DNA from: Sphingobium sp. MI1205
GTDB taxonomy: Bacteria > Pseudomonadota > Alphaproteobacteria > Sphingomonadales > Sphingomonadaceae
NCBI RefSeq assembly: GCF_001563285.1
Contig: NZ_CP005188.1
Span: forward strand, 1,989,501 to 2,053,500
DNA length: 64,000 nucleotides
Reading direction: 5' to 3'
This document shows positions 18,908-26,931 of this stretch, one piece after another. The notes beneath the pieces were generated by a model. The model ran no database searches. It worked only from the letters and a program-made list of their open reading frames with translations, and was not told the DNA's origin. Both the position numbers and the translations under genes were made by a program. Every line of letters starts with the position of its first letter. Position 1 is the first letter of the stretch.

Positions 18908-18930
18908 TTAGCATAATGTGATTATGCTAA
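18908..18930. promoter_or_regulatory. Perfect 10-bp inverted repeat, probable TetR operator
   Basis: The sequence TTAGCATAAT-GTG-ATTATGCTAA is a perfect inverted repeat with a 3-base spacer. It stands 56 bases before the TetR-gene start and about 190 bases before the divergent receptor gene. Size, symmetry and place are what a TetR-family dimer or dimer pair would need to control both promoters. Binding is inferred, not shown. Confidence 0.75.
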
Positions 18931-18986
18931 GCAATCGGGGTGAAAAAAAACTTCGTTCGCTGGGGGCGATCCGTTAAGGTGCCTTC

Positions 18987-19757
18987 ATGGAAACGCTAGC
19001 AAAGTCGAATGCGGATTCGCGGCGGAAGACAGGCACGTCACTTTCCCCCGCCAAGCGCAAGAGCCGCGCCTCGCTTGCAGCTACTGCGAGGTGGGGCAAG
19101 TCAGCCGGCCAAAGGGCGGATGGCCACGAATATCAGGAATTGGAGCCCTCGGAGGCGGTTCTGCGAGCGGCAACTAAGGCTTTCGCGGTCTCCGAGGCGC
19201 ATGAAGTTACAATGCGTGAAATCTCAGATGCTGCGGGCGTCAGCCTGCAAACGGTTTACCGCTATTTCCCCAATAAGAGGTCATTGATCTCATCCTGTAA
19301 AGATCATATCGTCAAGAGTTATGTTGACTATCTTGATCATCTTATCGACCTAAATGATGAGCCGGAGACCAAGTTATTTTCTATTGCACTAGGTCTCAAT
19401 TTCGTACTAATATATCCGGACAAGATGCGGCTTACATATCTTCGGATATTGGAAATGCCCGCGGCGATGCTCGATAGCTCGGTCGGTCCGATTGTGGCGC
19501 CTTACTACAAGCGTTGTTTTGCGCTGGCGCGAAAGATGTGCTTTCCGAATGCCGAGAGCCGCTTAATAACTCTTATTTCTGCCATAAATGGAATGTCTCA
19601 GCTCGTTTCGCTTCGGGAGTCCATTCCCGAATTGAATGACTTTGTATCCTCCCTTGAGGGGATGTCTGTTGACACGATGGGGATCGCCTTCCCGGGCGTT
19701 GACTGGGCTTCGGTCTACGCCAGGACGAAATTCGAGCCGTATTTAGAGGAAGTTTGA
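18987..19757 (+). CDS. TetR-family transcriptional regulator
   Basis: Protein of 256 residues. A poorly conserved basic leader of about 50 residues precedes a TetR helix-turn-helix ('TMREISDAAGVSLQTVYRYF', about residues 74-93) and a ligand domain. It is divergent from the receptor/esterase operon, and the perfect palindrome lies in the shared promoter region, so local repression relieved by a substrate is the simplest model. The long N-terminal extension is unusual and the true start could be internal, although 'AAGG' sits 11 bases before this ATG. Confidence 0.88.
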   Translation: METLAKSNADSRRKTGTSLSPAKRKSRASLAATARWGKSAGQRADGHEYQELEPSEAVLRAATKAFAVSEAHEVTMREISDAAGVSLQTVYRYFPNKRSLISSCKDHIVKSYVDYLDHLIDLNDEPETKLFSIALGLNFVLIYPDKMRLTYLRILEMPAAMLDSSVGPIVAPYYKRCFALARKMCFPNAESRLITLISAINGMSQLVSLRESIPELNDFVSSLEGMSVDTMGIAFPGVDWASVYARTKFEPYLEEV

Positions 19758-20072
19758 ACGGCCGCCCTTGGTCGTTCAGGCGCTAGATTGGATCTACGCC
19801 GCGATACAGGCAGTTGCTCTTGCGACCGTTCTGCGGCGCAGAGAAAGACGGGATGTGCTTTCGATGTCGTGCACGAGCGCGGCGAGCGTCCCTCGGATCA
19901 TAAGCCGCATTGGGGATCAGCTTGGATAGCCAGGTCTCGATGCGTTATGGACCCGCTTAATCATCCGCTTTGCCAAGGTCATCTCCGCTTGCCGGCCGGC
20001 GGTTGATGCTTCTACGATGGTGACGGCGTACTTCACACCGATTAGGTCGTGAACCCATAAGCGCCGCCGGCA
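19758..20072. other. Intergenic stretch, no supported gene
   Basis: About 315 bases between the TetR gene and the next minus-strand gene. A 72-codon plus-strand frame at 19788-20006 shows no recognisable domain or ribosome site. The stretch may be degraded mobile-element sequence. Confidence 0.35.
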
Positions 20073-20471
20073 CTATTTTAACGCGCGGACGCTTGTAAGC
20101 TTCTCGATGAGGACGGTTCTGGTTGCGTCACCAAGGTAGCGTTTCTCGTGGGGGTTGAGGCTTACGCGCCCGACCAGCACCACTTTGAACGTTCCCCATG
20201 GTCGCTCAGGCTTTTTCCACCGCGCTGCCTTGCGGGCCGCTGCGTCCAATTGCTCGCATATGCCTCGGACACACTTGATGGATGCGCCATCGCCATCCTG
20301 CAGCAGTTTTCCCGTGGCGTCCTGGCATTGCTCGAACCGACTGTTCTCAAAGTTGGTGAACCAGGTGCAGGTAAGAGCGCGTTGCGCTCCGAAGGCTTCG
20401 CCGTCGAAGGTAAGGTTCTGTTGTCCGGCGAGGGCCGTGGACGTCAGAGCAAGGACAGCGAATTGCCACAT
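20073..20471 (-). CDS. Small predicted secreted protein of unknown function
   Basis: Product of 132 residues starting with a probable signal peptide ('MWQFAVLALTSTALAGQQ'). The mature part has four or five Cys ('CTWFTNFENSRFEQC', 'CVRGICEQLD') suggestive of disulfides. I recognise no named family. The frame has coding character and the signal sequence, so I take it as real although the opposite strand is also partly open. It lies between the TetR gene and an IS5-type element whose left end is close to its start. Confidence 0.55.
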   Translation of the reverse strand: MWQFAVLALTSTALAGQQNLTFDGEAFGAQRALTCTWFTNFENSRFEQCQDATGKLLQDGDGASIKCVRGICEQLDAAARKAARWKKPERPWGTFKVVLVGRVSLNPHEKRYLGDATRTVLIEKLTSVRALK

Positions 20472-20555
20472 ATGAGCACAATACCCTCCCGCTCGCTGTC
20501 TGCAATCGTGTCAGCGGACCTTTCGCGATGCGCTGAGTTCTGATTCAGCGTGGGT

Positions 20556-21322
20556 ATGAGCCGATACGATCTGAACGACTTCGAGTGGCGCGTGATCGAG
20601 CCGCTGCTGCCCAATAAGCCTCGGGGCGTGCCGCGCGTTGACGACCGGCGCGTGCTGAACGGAATCTTCTGGGTGTTGCGGTCGGGGGCGCCGTGGCGCG
20701 ACCTGCCCGAGCGCTACGGCCCGCGCACCACGTGCTACAACCGCTTCGCGCGATGGCGTAAGGCGGGCGTGTGGGATCGACTGATGGACGCCATCACCGC
20801 CGCCCATCATGGTGACATCCAGATGATCGACAGCACCTCCGTTCGCGCCCACCAGCAGGCTGCGACGGCAAAAAGGGGGGTGCAGATCACTGTCTCGGTC
20901 GATCACGCGGCGGGCTCACGACCAAGATCCACGTCGTCGTCGACGCGCAAGGGCTCCCGATCCGGCTCGGACTGACAGCTGGGCAGACGCACGATGGCCA
21001 GATCGCCGACACATTGCTCGACCACCTGGGCCCGCGCACCATCGTATTGGCCGACAAGGCCTACGACGCCGACCGCATCCGCGAGCTGATCCAGGACCGG
21101 GGCGCCACGCCCAACATCCCGCCCAAGAGCAACCGCAAGTGGAAGCCGTGTTTCAGCAAGCGCCTCTACCGAGAGCGCAATCTCATCGAGCGGTTCTTCT
21201 CGAAGCTGAAGCACTTCCGTCGGGTCGCCACCCGCTACGACAAGCTGGCCGCCAACTTCCTCGCAATGGTCCAACTCGCCTCAATGCGGCTGTGGCTACG
21301 TGCTTATGAGTCTACGGCCTAG
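20556..21322 (+). mobile_element. IS5-family (IS427-like) transposase in two frames
   Basis: Transposase read from two overlapping frames. The N-terminal part 20556-20975 begins 'MSRYDLNDFEWRVIEPLLP' and contains the first DDE Asp in 'IQMIDSTSVRAH'. The C-terminal part continues in the -1 frame from about 20873 to 21322 with 'GLTAGQTHDGQIADTLLD', 'VLADKAYDAD' and 'RNLIERFFSKLKHFRRVATR'. The frames meet at an A5G6 run (20870-20880), where a -1 slip GGG to GGG restores one protein. IS427-type elements normally use such a frameshift, so the gene may be functional. I could not delimit terminal inverted repeats with certainty. Confidence 0.85.
20870..20880 (+). promoter_or_regulatory. Candidate programmed -1 frameshift site
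   Basis: The run AAAAAGGGGGG joins the two transposase frames. In the upstream frame the codons are AAA AGG GGG GTG. A slip of one base back at the G run re-pairs GGG with GGG and enters the frame that carries the remaining DDE region. Confidence 0.6.
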
Positions 21323-21394
21323 ATAGTTGACGGCGTCGAGACTGCGCCTTGCCGTCGTGCGCTGAAGTGTACCGCGGCGGTTCAGATCGCGATG

Positions 21395-21704
21395 GTGACA
21401 AGCTGCCGCTCGAAGGCTCGCGCCAGCGCTACCCTTCGTCGCTCGCGTTTTCGCAGATGGCGGCTGCGCCGGACGCCTCGTGAGCTGGGTCTCCAATAAG
21501 ACCCATATCACGCCCGAGATCATCCCGCGCGGCGCTCAAGGCTTCGAGGTCCTGCCGCCGCGGTGGGTCGTGGAGCGAACCTTCACGTGGATCTTCAAGA
21601 ACCGGAGCCTTGTCCGCGACCACGAGCAGCTCACCGCCATCGCCGAGACCCTCATCTCATCATCATTTGCCGCTTTTGCCACCCTGCTACGCCGCTGGGC
21701 ATGA
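21395..21704 (+). pseudogene. IS5-family transposase 3' fragment
   Basis: Only the C-terminal end of a second, different IS5-type transposase is present. The frame 21480-21704 gives 'GFEVLPPRWVVERTFTWIFK' and 'EQLTAIAETLISSSFAAFATLLRRW', the usual end of this family. The catalytic region is missing or scrambled. It lies between the complete IS and the integrase gene and is a relic. Confidence 0.7.
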
Positions 21705-21825
21705 GCACGCAGCCTTCTCCGACGCGCTCCTAGAGATCATCGATGCGGACGGTGAGTTTGAAGTCCTGCCAACCGCCCTCGACAGGGCCGACATCCGGCC
21801 GCTGCGACTCGCAATCGTCTCCACA

Positions 21826-23259
21826 TCACTGTCGTACCGGCGCACCGAAATCAGGCCCGCCTCCATTGAGCGGAAAAGGCACGACACGCCCATTGACTCG
21901 AGCCGGCAGACGTTCCTCCTTTTCGGTACGTGGTGTATCTGAGTGAGGCGCCAGGAACCGCGTCAACGCCGCCTTCCGCGAGCTTCGATCGAGCGCGTAA
22001 TGAGTGTGGGACAGCACCGCCCCGTCGAGTAGCGCCTGAATGTAGCCGGACACTGTGTCAGCAGCCATCACGAGCGCTGCATCGAGCGTATGCACATAAC
22101 GGCTCGTGATCGACCCCGAGGCATGGCCGAGCAGCGCCGCAATGGTGATCTCGGTGAAGCCAAGATCGTTGGCGATGCTGGCGAAGCTGTGACGCAGCAC
22201 ATGGGCCGTGAGGTCCGCCAGTTCCGTGTCGGCGAAGATCTTCTCCCAATGCCGGGGGAAGCTGCCGAACGGTCCGTCCGGGTTCCTTCCGCCGGGAAAA
22301 ACAAAGGGGCCGTCGCCTTTCATGTCCCGCTCGTCAAAATACTCGACAATGGGCAGGCCCATAGGACGAACGGATTGGCCTTCCTTCGAGTCCTCGAACC
22401 GGAAGGCGCTCCCAACCGTGTCAATCTCCGCCTTCTTTGCCTCGATGATCTCCCCGCGTCGGCAGCCGGACATGGCGATCAGCCGGATTATATCGACCGT
22501 GCGCGTATAGCGTTCGTCCTCGGCGGCTTTGGCGAGGATGCGGCCGAGGCTTCGATATTCCTCCTCGTTCAACCGACGCTTCCGCACAGCGTCTTTCGGC
22601 TTACGGACACCATGCGCCGGATTGGCCTCAATGATGCCCAGCTCATCTCGCGCATAGGTGAAGATGCCACCAAGCAGCCCGACGGTGCGACTCGCGGCCC
22701 CGAGTCCGCCCCGGACAATCGACTTGCCGCGCAGCTTCTTCGTCTTCTCGCTGACGCGCGTCTTGCCGGCCATGATGTCCTTCATCATCACCGTCACGTC
22801 CACCTTGGTGACATGGGTAACACGCTTCTGGCCGAGCAGAGGAATGATGTGCCGGGTGATCCGGCCAAGATCGGTGATCTTGGTGCTCGCCTTCTTCGGC
22901 CGCCCGCCCTTGCCGAGAATTCGGCCGGTTTCCAGCTCCGCGATATACAGCTCGCAAAGCTCTTTCACCGAGATCGCTTTGCGGGCGCTGTTCCGATCTT
23001 CGAGCGGATCGTTGCCCTTGGCGACGTCGGCGAGCGCTTGGATCGCGAACGTCCGCGCCTGTTCGGCCGTGACCGCGCCATGCCGGCCTAGCTTCATCCG
23101 GCGCCGCACATTGTTCGCGTTACGGTAATCGACAAAGTAGGTGCGCGTGCCCGAGGGCAGCACGAACACGCCGAAGCCCTTCAGATCGCTGCACCAGACG
23201 GTATATTGCCGGTCTCTCGGCTCAGTCTTGTCGATGATGGTTTTCGTCAGCTTTGGCAT
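21826..23259 (-). CDS. P4-type tyrosine integrase
   Basis: Site-specific recombinase of 477 residues with an N-terminal DUF4102-type arm-binding domain ('MPKLTKTIIDKTEPRDRQYTV') and a C-terminal phage-integrase domain. Catalytic residues appear in order: Arg in 'MSGCRRGEI', His-x-x-Arg in 'LTAHVLRHSFAS', and Tyr in 'SITSRYVHTLDAAL'. The ATG at 23259 is preferred to the GTG two codons upstream. The gene reads away from the tRNA-Arg scar 180 bases upstream, the expected geometry for an integrase next to its attP. A close but broken copy lies at 39154-40496. It probably mobilises the conjugative element on its left. Confidence 0.92.
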   Translation of the reverse strand: MPKLTKTIIDKTEPRDRQYTVWCSDLKGFGVFVLPSGTRTYFVDYRNANNVRRRMKLGRHGAVTAEQARTFAIQALADVAKGNDPLEDRNSARKAISVKELCELYIAELETGRILGKGGRPKKASTKITDLGRITRHIIPLLGQKRVTHVTKVDVTVMMKDIMAGKTRVSEKTKKLRGKSIVRGGLGAASRTVGLLGGIFTYARDELGIIEANPAHGVRKPKDAVRKRRLNEEEYRSLGRILAKAAEDERYTRTVDIIRLIAMSGCRRGEIIEAKKAEIDTVGSAFRFEDSKEGQSVRPMGLPIVEYFDERDMKGDGPFVFPGGRNPDGPFGSFPRHWEKIFADTELADLTAHVLRHSFASIANDLGFTEITIAALLGHASGSITSRYVHTLDAALVMAADTVSGYIQALLDGAVLSHTHYALDRSSRKAALTRFLAPHSDTPRTEKEERLPARVNGRVVPFPLNGGGPDFGAPVRQ

Positions 23260-23284
23260 ACGCACCTCGCTAGAGCGGGTCCAG

Positions 23285-23305
23285 AAAACTCACCAAAAAC
23301 TCACC
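23285..23305. repeat. Tandem direct repeat upstream of the integrase
   Basis: Two copies of AAAACTCACC lie one base apart (23285-23294 and 23296-23305), between the integrase start and the tRNA scar. Such short direct repeats can be arm-type sites for integrase or excisionase. The second integrase locus has a single copy (40521-40530). Confidence 0.5.
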
Positions 23306-23380
23306 AGCAGATCGAAAACTGTGGGGTGTTTTTGCGTAGCCTGGAATACCCTCCTTGTCAAGAAATCACTGCATAAACAG

Positions 23381-23734
23381 CTACTTATAGTGCCCTAGCG
23401 TTGGCTTGAAAAGCTTGGCGTAGCGTTGTAGTTCTAGCTCCGAAGGCAAAGGCCAGTGGTTCGAATCCACTTGGGTGCACCATTCTCGAACAAAAGAGAG
23501 AACTGCGGGCGTGGTTTTGGCCACGCCCGCTGCCGCACTCCGGGCCAGTACGGCTTTCGAGCCGGAGATGCGGATTTCCCGTTCATCGACGCGCGCCTCG
23601 CTGAGTAACAGCCGTGCATAGGCCTGCCGCAGATCGGGCTGGCCATGATGCAGCTTATCCCGCAGGAGCAGAGCTAGCTTCTCAATCCTCGCTGGCGTGA
23701 TCACAGGTTCGGCTATGGCGAGGCGACGAGTCAT
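23381..23734 (-). pseudogene. Serine recombinase C-terminal remnant reading through a tRNA scar
   Basis: The open frame of 117 codons carries the tail of a large serine recombinase ('EREIRISGSKAVLARSAAAG', then 'PAVLSFVREWCTQ'). The catalytic N-terminal domain is absent. From about 23482 downwards the frame runs antisense through the tRNA-Arg 3' half, which produces the low-meaning tail 'VDSNHWPLPSE'. Tails of this kind are common where recombinase genes end on tRNA genes. The upstream end passes into IS3 sequence. It is a scar of a second mobile element. Confidence 0.65.
23438..23482 (+). other. tRNA-Arg(CCG) 3' half, attachment-site scar
   Basis: The 45 bases from the anticodon loop to CCA fit tRNA-Arg(CCG). 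The loop CTCCGAA is at 23438-23444, the 3' anticodon strand GGCAA follows, and a 5-base variable region comes next. The T stem is AGTGG/CCACT around the loop TTCGAAT, then the acceptor strand TGGGTGC, discriminator A and encoded CCA at 23480-23482. No 5' half follows from upstream: neither TTGCC before the loop nor GCACCCA can be found. This is what remains at the far end of an element inserted in a tRNA gene. The intact tRNA should lie left of this window. Confidence 0.85.
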
Positions 23735-23739
23735 GTCGG

Positions 23740-24233
23740 ATATTTGCTCGACTATCTGGTCGCCATCATGGACTGGGCAAGCCGCAAGGTGCTGGCTTGG
23801 CAGTTATCGAACACGATGGATGCAGCCTTTTGCATTAAGGCACTGGAGGACGCGCTGGCCCGTTTCGGCAAGCCCGAGATATTCAACACCGACCAAGGCA
23901 GTCAGTTCACCAGCAACGCGTTGGCCTGACGGCCGACTACGTCCCACCGGCGTTCTGTGCGCGGCAGAGATCAAGATCAGCATGGATGGTCGGGGACGGT
24001 GGATGGACAATGTCTTCATCGAACGGCTCTGGCGGTCTGTGAAGTACGAATGCGTCTATCTGCACGCCTTCGAGACCGGATCTGAACTGCGTGCCGGTCT
24101 TGGCCGATGGTTCGCCTATTATGATCAGCATCGTCCTCATTCCCGCCTTGCGGGGAAAACCCCGGGCGAGGCATATGGGCAAATCGGCGGATCAAATCGC
24201 GGCATGAGAACAACCAGGATGAGCTTAACTTAG
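23740..24233 (+). pseudogene. IS3-family transposase OrfB fragment
   Basis: The 3' part of an IS3-type transposase, broken by a small internal deletion. The first piece (frame 23744-23929) reads 'YLVAIMDWASRKVLAWQLS' and 'FNTDQGSQFTSNA' with the second DDE Asp. A stop interrupts near 23929, and the second piece continues to 24233 with 'ISMDGRGRWMDNVFIERLWR' (Glu of DDE) and 'RPHSRLAGKTPGEAYG'. OrfA and the 5' half of OrfB are missing. Confidence 0.8.
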
Positions 24234-24651
24234 CCGCAAACCCGTCCAAGAAGACGAGACCACCTCAATCGCCATAGTTAGGCGGTATCAACGAATTCGA
24301 GCATGATAGAAAGGCGGGTTCTGGCACGTTAGCGCCGCCCTGGACCGATGTCTAGATCTGGTTGGCTGGTTCGTGAGTAGGAAGTAAGTATGGCGAAAAG
24401 CCCTATCATCCACATCGCCCCCCAAGCAACGGTCCGGAGATGACAAATCGGACGCCGTTCTCATCCGTCTGGAAGACGATCAATGAAGTCGGGCATCGCA
24501 GCGGGACATTCGATGCGTTAGACCGCCGAAAAGCTTACGTCATGGCCTTTTCCGCGAAATTGCGTACATGCACATCAACGAGGTGGAGCTCGCTGAAAGC
24601 GATCGTTATAAAGTCTTCGCGCCGAGCTTATCTTGCAATCGGCTCAACCCT
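24234..24651. other. Region without a supported gene
   Basis: About 420 bases between the IS3 fragment and the small secreted-protein gene. A plus-strand frame at 24440-24841 is antisense to the next gene and has no family features. No RNA gene or clear terminator is seen. Confidence 0.35.
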
Positions 24652-25068
24652 TCACATCGCTTCAATTGCGAAATCGAGGCGATCGGTATCGAATCCGGCG
24701 GCGCCAGGGATTGCGCGCAAATCCCGCTCTCTTAATGCGGGCCCTTGCGAGACACTGACTGTAGCTGTTCCCGATCCGTCGAGAACAATTTGGTCATCAC
24801 CCACCGTAACCACCGCGCCACGCATGGAGCCGGGCGAATAGGTCAGGTTGACCCTGTAACCTCTCGCGGCGTTGCAATATTCCTGGAGAGACCCGAGGCG
24901 ATATTCATTCGCGCCCAAAAGCGACAATCCTGGATTATGCTTTAAGCTGCATTGGAGCGGGACTGTCAGTGAGACGAGATAGCCGTTTCTCGCCACTATT
25001 GCCGCCGGGGCGGCGACTGAACCAGTCACAAGCAAAAGCGCCACAGAAGCGCGGAAAACACTCAGCAT
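24652..25068 (-). CDS. Secreted beta-rich protein next to the pilus operon
   Basis: Product of 138 residues with a signal peptide ('MLSVFRASVALLLVTGSVAA') and a mature domain with two Cys ('VPLQCSLKH', 'LQEYCNAARGY'), rich in alternating polar/hydrophobic strands. The start at 25068 is chosen because the signal peptide begins there and AGAGG precedes it; an in-frame ATG at 25122 adds 18 unlike residues. It is divergent from the chaperone-usher operon across a 319-base AT-rich promoter region. The Cys spacing and strand pattern suggest a pilin-like or carbohydrate-facing fold, but I recognise no named family. Confidence 0.6.
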   Translation of the reverse strand: MLSVFRASVALLLVTGSVAAPAAIVARNGYLVSLTVPLQCSLKHNPGLSLLGANEYRLGSLQEYCNAARGYRVNLTYSPGSMRGAVVTVGDDQIVLDGSGTATVSVSQGPALRERDLRAIPGAAGFDTDRLDFAIEAM

Positions 25069-25387
25069 AGAAGCACCATCCTCTATAGATGACACCGAAG
25101 TACTGAGATTAACCTGACGCAACGTATCCAGATAGGGTTAATATCCTCAGGCCATAACTAGCCTGATATCGATATTTTCTGAAAATCCAGCGTGACGGAG
25201 TTGAACCAGACGAAATCCGATTTTTGTTAACCTTAAGTCAAACCCCATAGATTGCCGCCCTGGGACGGCAGAATTAAGTTTGGTCCTGATTTGAGACATG
25301 ATTATAAAGTTTTCGTTTAGAATCCCCTCGACAGAATAACCAAAGCTATATATCCGACGCCCTCGTTAAGTATTTGTAAAGATATAG
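25069..25387. promoter_or_regulatory. AT-rich divergent promoter region of the pilus locus
   Basis: About 320 bases between divergent genes, clearly richer in A/T than both. It holds short inverted repeats such as TGCCG...CGGCA near 25252-25269 and alternating AT tracts ('GATATCGATATTTT'). No box can be assigned to a named regulator. The composition is typical of controlled surface-structure promoters. Confidence 0.4.
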
Positions 25388-25960
25388 ATGGGGGTTCAAA
25401 TGGGGGGTGGCTTTCAGGCCATGCGGGCGTGCGCGCTTTCGGCATGCTTCATCTTCGCCGCGCCATTTGGCGACGCCCACGCGGCGGACGCCAGCCGGGC
25501 CTCCGACAATCGCAGCGTCGAACTCAATGTTCACGGCCGGATCATGGAACAGTGCGCGATCGGCAACGCCGGGGACATGAATTTCGGCGACATCACGCGC
25601 CCCGACTTGAAGGCCAGCGCACGCGTATCTTTCAGCTGCAACGTCCCCTTCCGGGTTGACGTACGATCCGCCCACGGCGGCCTTACCAATGACAGCTTTC
25701 CCAACGGGCAAGGCCCCTATGCAGGCCGCCTGCCCTATAGCCTGGGCTTTCAGATCCCGGTGCTCAAGCCCTCAGCTTCCCTCGTCGCCCAGACGTTCAG
25801 CAGCAGTGAACTGATGGGCGGGCGCAGCTTCAACAGCGCGGGCGGCATCGCCGTGGATGGAATGGCCCTCACTGTAGCGCTCGGTCGTCCGTCGGGCGAA
25901 GCTGGACTTCTCGCAGGAAATTATTCTGAAACGATTATTATTTCCGTTTCTCCTTCATAA
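25388..25960 (+). CDS. Spore coat U-domain minor pilin
   Basis: Secreted subunit of up to 190 residues with a signal peptide ending near 'FGDAHA' and one SCPU-type domain. Family features are the early Cys and 'NFGDI' ('QCAIGNAGDMNFGDITR'), the second Cys in 'VSFSCN', and the C-terminal strand 'LAGNYSETIIISVSPS' that would serve in donor-strand exchange. The initiator could be the ATG at 25388 or Met12 ('MRACALSACF'). It is the first gene of a chaperone-usher locus arranged like the Csu archaic pili. A minor-subunit role is inferred from gene order. Confidence 0.82.
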   Translation: MGVQMGGGFQAMRACALSACFIFAAPFGDAHAADASRASDNRSVELNVHGRIMEQCAIGNAGDMNFGDITRPDLKASARVSFSCNVPFRVDVRSAHGGLTNDSFPNGQGPYAGRLPYSLGFQIPVLKPSASLVAQTFSSSELMGGRSFNSAGGIAVDGMALTVALGRPSGEAGLLAGNYSETIIISVSPS

Positions 25961-26046
25961 TTAATACAATATATAATGGTTAATGGCGTTGTCATTAATA
26001 TGATAACCTAAATATATATCAAAAATAACTGTTGGTCGCATCATTA

Positions 26047-26068
26047 ATGAAAGATTTATTTCTTTCAT
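26047..26068 (+). promoter_or_regulatory. 8-bp stem-loop in the leader of the major pilin gene
   Basis: ATGAAAGA and TCTTTCAT pair perfectly around the loop TTTATT, 49 bases before the pilin start, inside a very AT-rich 157-base spacer. No T run follows, so it is more likely a leader structure (mRNA stability or translation control) than a terminator. Confidence 0.5.
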
Positions 26069-26117
26069 ATCATTACATGTCCGGAATTTTTACCGGCATA
26101 TTTATTGGAGATAGAGA

Positions 26118-26915
26118 ATGAATAAGGCTGTTATCAAGAGCGCTTTCGCTGTTGCCCTGCTCGCCGGTTCGTCGATGGCTCTTGCCGGTCCGAGCGACAA
26201 GGTTGTTTACGGCAACACGCTGAACCTTGGCATCTTCGGCACCATCAATGCGAACATCGGAATCTCCACCAACAACGTTGGTGGCGAGCTCCTTGCAGGC
26301 CTTGCCGATGGTGTTCGCAATGGCCTCCCCGTCAACGCGAGGGGCGCTCGTTACGAACAGAGCAGCGACGTGAACGGTAACACTGAAGCTGCAACCGCAA
26401 CCCAGACCGCCAAGTTCACCCTGTCAGGCACTGTCGACAAGGACTGCTCATTCTACAGTGGTGGCCAGCAGACGCAGGCGATCAACCTGGGCACCATCGG
26501 CGTGCGCACCGGCAACAACGACAATGTGACGATCGCGTTCAACCAGAACGGTGCGATCAACGCCAACGTCAACACCTCGACGGCCGGCTGCAATACGCAG
26601 AACCAGATCACCATCACCAAGGGCAATGGCGCAAGCGGCCTGCTGAACGCTGCCGCGATCGCTTATGACACCAACCAGTTCACCAACAAGATCCCGTACA
26701 GCGTCAAGGCGACCTGGCAGGGCGTCGCGCTGGGCGCGCCGACCACCGGCACCCAGCAGACGCTGACGGCCACGACCGACGACTCGTTCAAGGCGGTGCA
26801 GGTTGGCGCATGGCGTTCGGCCTTTAACCTGGACGTCAACGCGCCGGTTCAGCCGCTCGGCCTGATCGCCGGCACCTACAGCGACACGATCACTGTCGAG
26901 CTGAAGGCTCTCTAA
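26118..26915 (+). CDS. Probable major pilin subunit of the chaperone-usher pilus
   Basis: Secreted protein of 265 residues with signal peptide 'FAVALLAGSSMALA'. The mature part is Asn/Thr/Gly rich, has a Cys pair ('VDKDCSFYSGG', 'STAGCNTQNQITI'), and ends with a strand 'GLIAGTYSDTITVELKAL' suited to donor-strand exchange. A strong ribosome site ('TTGGAGATAGAG') and the hairpin after its stop point to high expression relative to downstream genes. It is longer than usual CsuA/B subunits (about 180), with about 75 extra N-terminal residues before the pilin domain. Confidence 0.75.
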   Translation: MNKAVIKSAFAVALLAGSSMALAGPSDKVVYGNTLNLGIFGTINANIGISTNNVGGELLAGLADGVRNGLPVNARGARYEQSSDVNGNTEAATATQTAKFTLSGTVDKDCSFYSGGQQTQAINLGTIGVRTGNNDNVTIAFNQNGAINANVNTSTAGCNTQNQITITKGNGASGLLNAAAIAYDTNQFTNKIPYSVKATWQGVALGAPTTGTQQTLTATTDDSFKAVQVGAWRSAFNLDVNAPVQPLGLIAGTYSDTITVELKAL

Positions 26916-26931
26916 TCATTTAACGCGATTT

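Noticed and set aside
19788-20006. 72-codon plus-strand frame after the TetR gene
   Set aside because: No ribosome site, signal or domain; composition does not look coding.
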